Assembly (NCBI RefSeq): GCF_959029255.1
Contig: NZ_CAUFUE010000015.1
Location: forward strand, 1 to 64,000
Length of the DNA stretch: 64,000 nt
Origin: an uncultured Bacteroides sp.
Lineage (GTDB): Bacteria; Bacteroidota; Bacteroidia; Bacteroidales; Bacteroidaceae
Direction: 5' to 3'
Position 1 is the first letter of the stretch. Every line of letters begins with the position of its first letter. A model generated the notes under the pieces. The model was not told the DNA's origin, ran no database searches, and saw only the letters and a program-made list of their open reading frames with translations. The position numbers and the translations under genes are program-made. This document shows positions 62,537 to 64,000 of this stretch, in pieces.

Positions 62537-63607
62537 TTAAATTTCAGTTCCGTCCAACAGTTCCAGATAAAGGCCGATGGCTTCTTCAATCTCCTTTATG
62601 AAGATAAACTCATCTGCCGTGTGGGAACGGCTACTCTTTCCGGGACCCATCTTCATGGATGGGAAGGACATTAATGCCTGGTCGGATAACGTTGGTGAAC
62701 CGAAGGGGACACGTCCCAAGGCGATGGCCTTCTTAACCAACGGATGCTCGGGGGATACGTGTGAAGAACTGAGACGGAAAGAACGGGCTTTGGCTTCACA
62801 ACTGATGTTCCGTTGTATCTCGTCGAAGAGCTCCCGGTTGCTGTAACATTCATTGCTGCGGATATCTACTACGAAAGTGCAGCGGTCGGGTATCACGTTG
62901 TGTTGCGTACCTGCATTCACCATTGTCACACTCATCTTTACCGGTCCCAGCAAGGGCGATTCTTTGGGAAAACGATAGTCCCGAAACCAGGCGATGTCGT
63001 TTAGTACCTTATATATGGCATTGTCACCTTCGTTTCGTGCGGCGTGTCCCGAGCGACCGTATGCGGTGACATCCAACACCATCAGACCTTTTTCAGCAAT
63101 GGCAGGCTGCATTTCCGTGGGTTCGCCTACGATGGCGAACTGTATAGGGGGCAATTCCGGCAGGACTGACTCTATTCCGTCCTTGCCGGAAACTTCTTCT
63201 TCGCAAGAGGCAAGGTATATCAGGTTATAAGCCTGCGTCGTGCGGCATAGTTGCAGAAAGACCTGCAACAGGCTGACAACACTTGCTCCGGCATCGTTAC
63301 TTCCCAAGCCATACAGTTTTCCGTTACTCTCCAACGTCGGGGTAAACGGGTCTTTCCGCCAGCCGTTTACGGGTTTCACGGTGTCGATGTGGGAATTTAA
63401 CAGCAAAGTCGGTTTATCTAAATCAAACATCGGACTCAAACACCATACGTTATTGCCTTTTCTTCCCGTAGCCATACCTTGCATTTCAATATAATTTTGC
63501 AAATAGTCGGCTGCTTTTTCTTCATCACGGCTAAGAGAAGGTATGGCAATCAGAGATTGGAGTACTCCCGTCGCTTCGGATACTAAAGTAGATAGTTCGG
63601 TGGTCAT
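62537..63607 (-). CDS. argE: M20 family acetylornithine deacetylase-like enzyme
   Basis: A zinc peptidase/deacylase of 356 residues. Metal and catalytic residues are intact: HxD in LLLNSHIDTVKPVNGW, D in GLGSNDAGAS, EE in ASCEEEVSGKDG, and H in SRSHTADEF. Its size and the NSHIDTVKP segment fit ArgE-like enzymes, which in Bacteroides deacylate N-acetyl- or N-succinyl-ornithine in arginine synthesis. The exact acyl group cannot be read from the sequence. The frame opens 11 codons further upstream, but the ATG giving MTTELSTL is preferred. TAAGTTTG on the minus strand (63638-63645) is a fitting -7 box. Confidence 0.8.
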   Translation of the reverse strand: MTTELSTLVSEATGVLQSLIAIPSLSRDEEKAADYLQNYIEMQGMATGRKGNNVWCLSPMFDLDKPTLLLNSHIDTVKPVNGWRKDPFTPTLESNGKLYGLGSNDAGASVVSLLQVFLQLCRTTQAYNLIYLASCEEEVSGKDGIESVLPELPPIQFAIVGEPTEMQPAIAEKGLMVLDVTAYGRSGHAARNEGDNAIYKVLNDIAWFRDYRFPKESPLLGPVKMSVTMVNAGTQHNVIPDRCTFVVDIRSNECYSNRELFDEIQRNISCEAKARSFRLSSSHVSPEHPLVKKAIALGRVPFGSPTLSDQALMSFPSMKMGPGKSSRSHTADEFIFIKEIEEAIGLYLELLDGTEI

Positions 63608-63758
63608 CTTCAGATTGTTTATTTGGTTAATAGTGCGCAAACTTACGGATAAATCCTGAAAAAGACGGAGCGTTTCAAATAAATTCCATACACGTATATA
63701 TCAACACAACTCGAAAAGGTATATTTATAACGGCACTTTTTCGGGCTTTTCCATGCTC

Positions 63759-63857
63759 TTACGGTATGGGCTGGTGTTCCACATTCTGAGCGTAAGCCTC
63801 ATTGTAGTTGATGCAAGACAATAGCATCAAGACAATAGTTAACAATTTGCTTTTCAT
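63759..63857 (-). CDS. Small secreted peptide ORF
   Basis: 32 codons with a plausible signal peptide (KLLTIVLMLLSCINYNEAYA followed by QN). The mature part would be only about ten residues, so it may be the 5' remnant of a larger secreted protein. It follows the next small ORF by 6 bp on the same strand. Not recognised. Confidence 0.35.
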   Translation of the reverse strand: MKSKLLTIVLMLLSCINYNEAYAQNVEHQPIP

Positions 63858-63863
63858 GGCTTC

Positions 63864-63995
63864 TTACTTTAAAAGTTTTCTATTTCCGTCATCTTCCAAT
63901 ACTTTCATCTGTTGAATGGCAATCTGATTGAGCTTAATCAATCGCTCTCCTTGCAGAATTCCCTGTTCTATGAAAACAGCATTTAAATTCTCCAT
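63864..63995 (-). CDS. Small ORF at the window edge
   Basis: 43 codons from an ATG at 63995 (NLNAVFIEQGILQGERLIKL onward), a charged helical sequence without a signal peptide. The frame may continue beyond the window, so this may be only the end of a longer gene. It probably forms an operon with the small secreted ORF downstream. Not recognised. Confidence 0.35.
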   Translation of the reverse strand: MENLNAVFIEQGILQGERLIKLNQIAIQQMKVLEDDGNRKLLK

Positions 63996-64000
63996 ATTCG

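Overview
The window is chromosomal DNA of a Bacteroides-type gut bacterium. Three things point there: a Bacteroidota division and cell wall (dcw) cluster, a polysaccharide utilisation locus (PUL) with a SusC/SusD pair and a hybrid two-component sensor, and several promoters that fit the Bacteroides consensus (-33 TTTG, -7 TAnnTTTG). I saw no tRNA, rRNA, CRISPR array or intact transposase gene.

Positions 205-17120, read on the minus strand: mraZ-rsmH-ftsL-ftsI-murE-mraY-murD-ftsW-murG-murC-ftsQ-ftsA-ftsZ, then a GatB/YqeY protein and a strong terminator. murF and ddl are not in the cluster. Two TGGGG boxes 10 bp apart lie upstream of mraZ and match the known MraZ operator. Many gene borders carry short AT-rich repeat hairpins of at least two sequence families.

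Positions 17548-46511: a PUL. A divergent hybrid sensor faces susC-susD, a GH16 lipoprotein, a serine-type sulfatase, a GH20 hexosaminidase and a GH2 beta-galactosidase. These are followed by four surface genes (DUF3575, a FimB/Mfa2-like lipoprotein and two fimbrillin-like proteins with BspA-type leucine-rich repeats). A promoter with a long leader hairpin then precedes a GH29 fucosidase and a sulfatase-GH16 fusion. This enzyme set suggests a sulfated, fucosylated poly-N-acetyllactosamine substrate such as mucin O-glycan or keratan sulfate; that is inference. The surface genes suggest that binding and digestion are coupled.

Positions 46592-54895: housekeeping genes. They are an ECF sigma factor, a divergent acyltransferase pair resembling the glycine-lipid genes glsA/glsB, dGTPase and dUTPase genes with identical leader sequences, a TPR lipoprotein, a DUF4292 lipoprotein and an EnvC-like M23 protein.

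Positions 54930-62452: an accessory region rich in remnants. Two 184-bp direct repeats with hairpin ends, about 95% identical, flank a cassette. The cassette holds a membrane-anchored winged-helix regulator, two NVEALA-type secreted peptides, a broken propeller gene, a DUF4221 lipoprotein and a DUF1573 lipoprotein. A candidate operator (two 7-bp direct repeats inside a near-palindrome) sits immediately upstream of the first peptide's promoter. The right-hand repeat truncates a TPR lipoprotein gene. Further right are a 22-bp-period array of AAACA-N3-TGTTT palindromes and a 25-bp-stem hairpin. The window ends with an M20 deacylase gene and two small ORFs.
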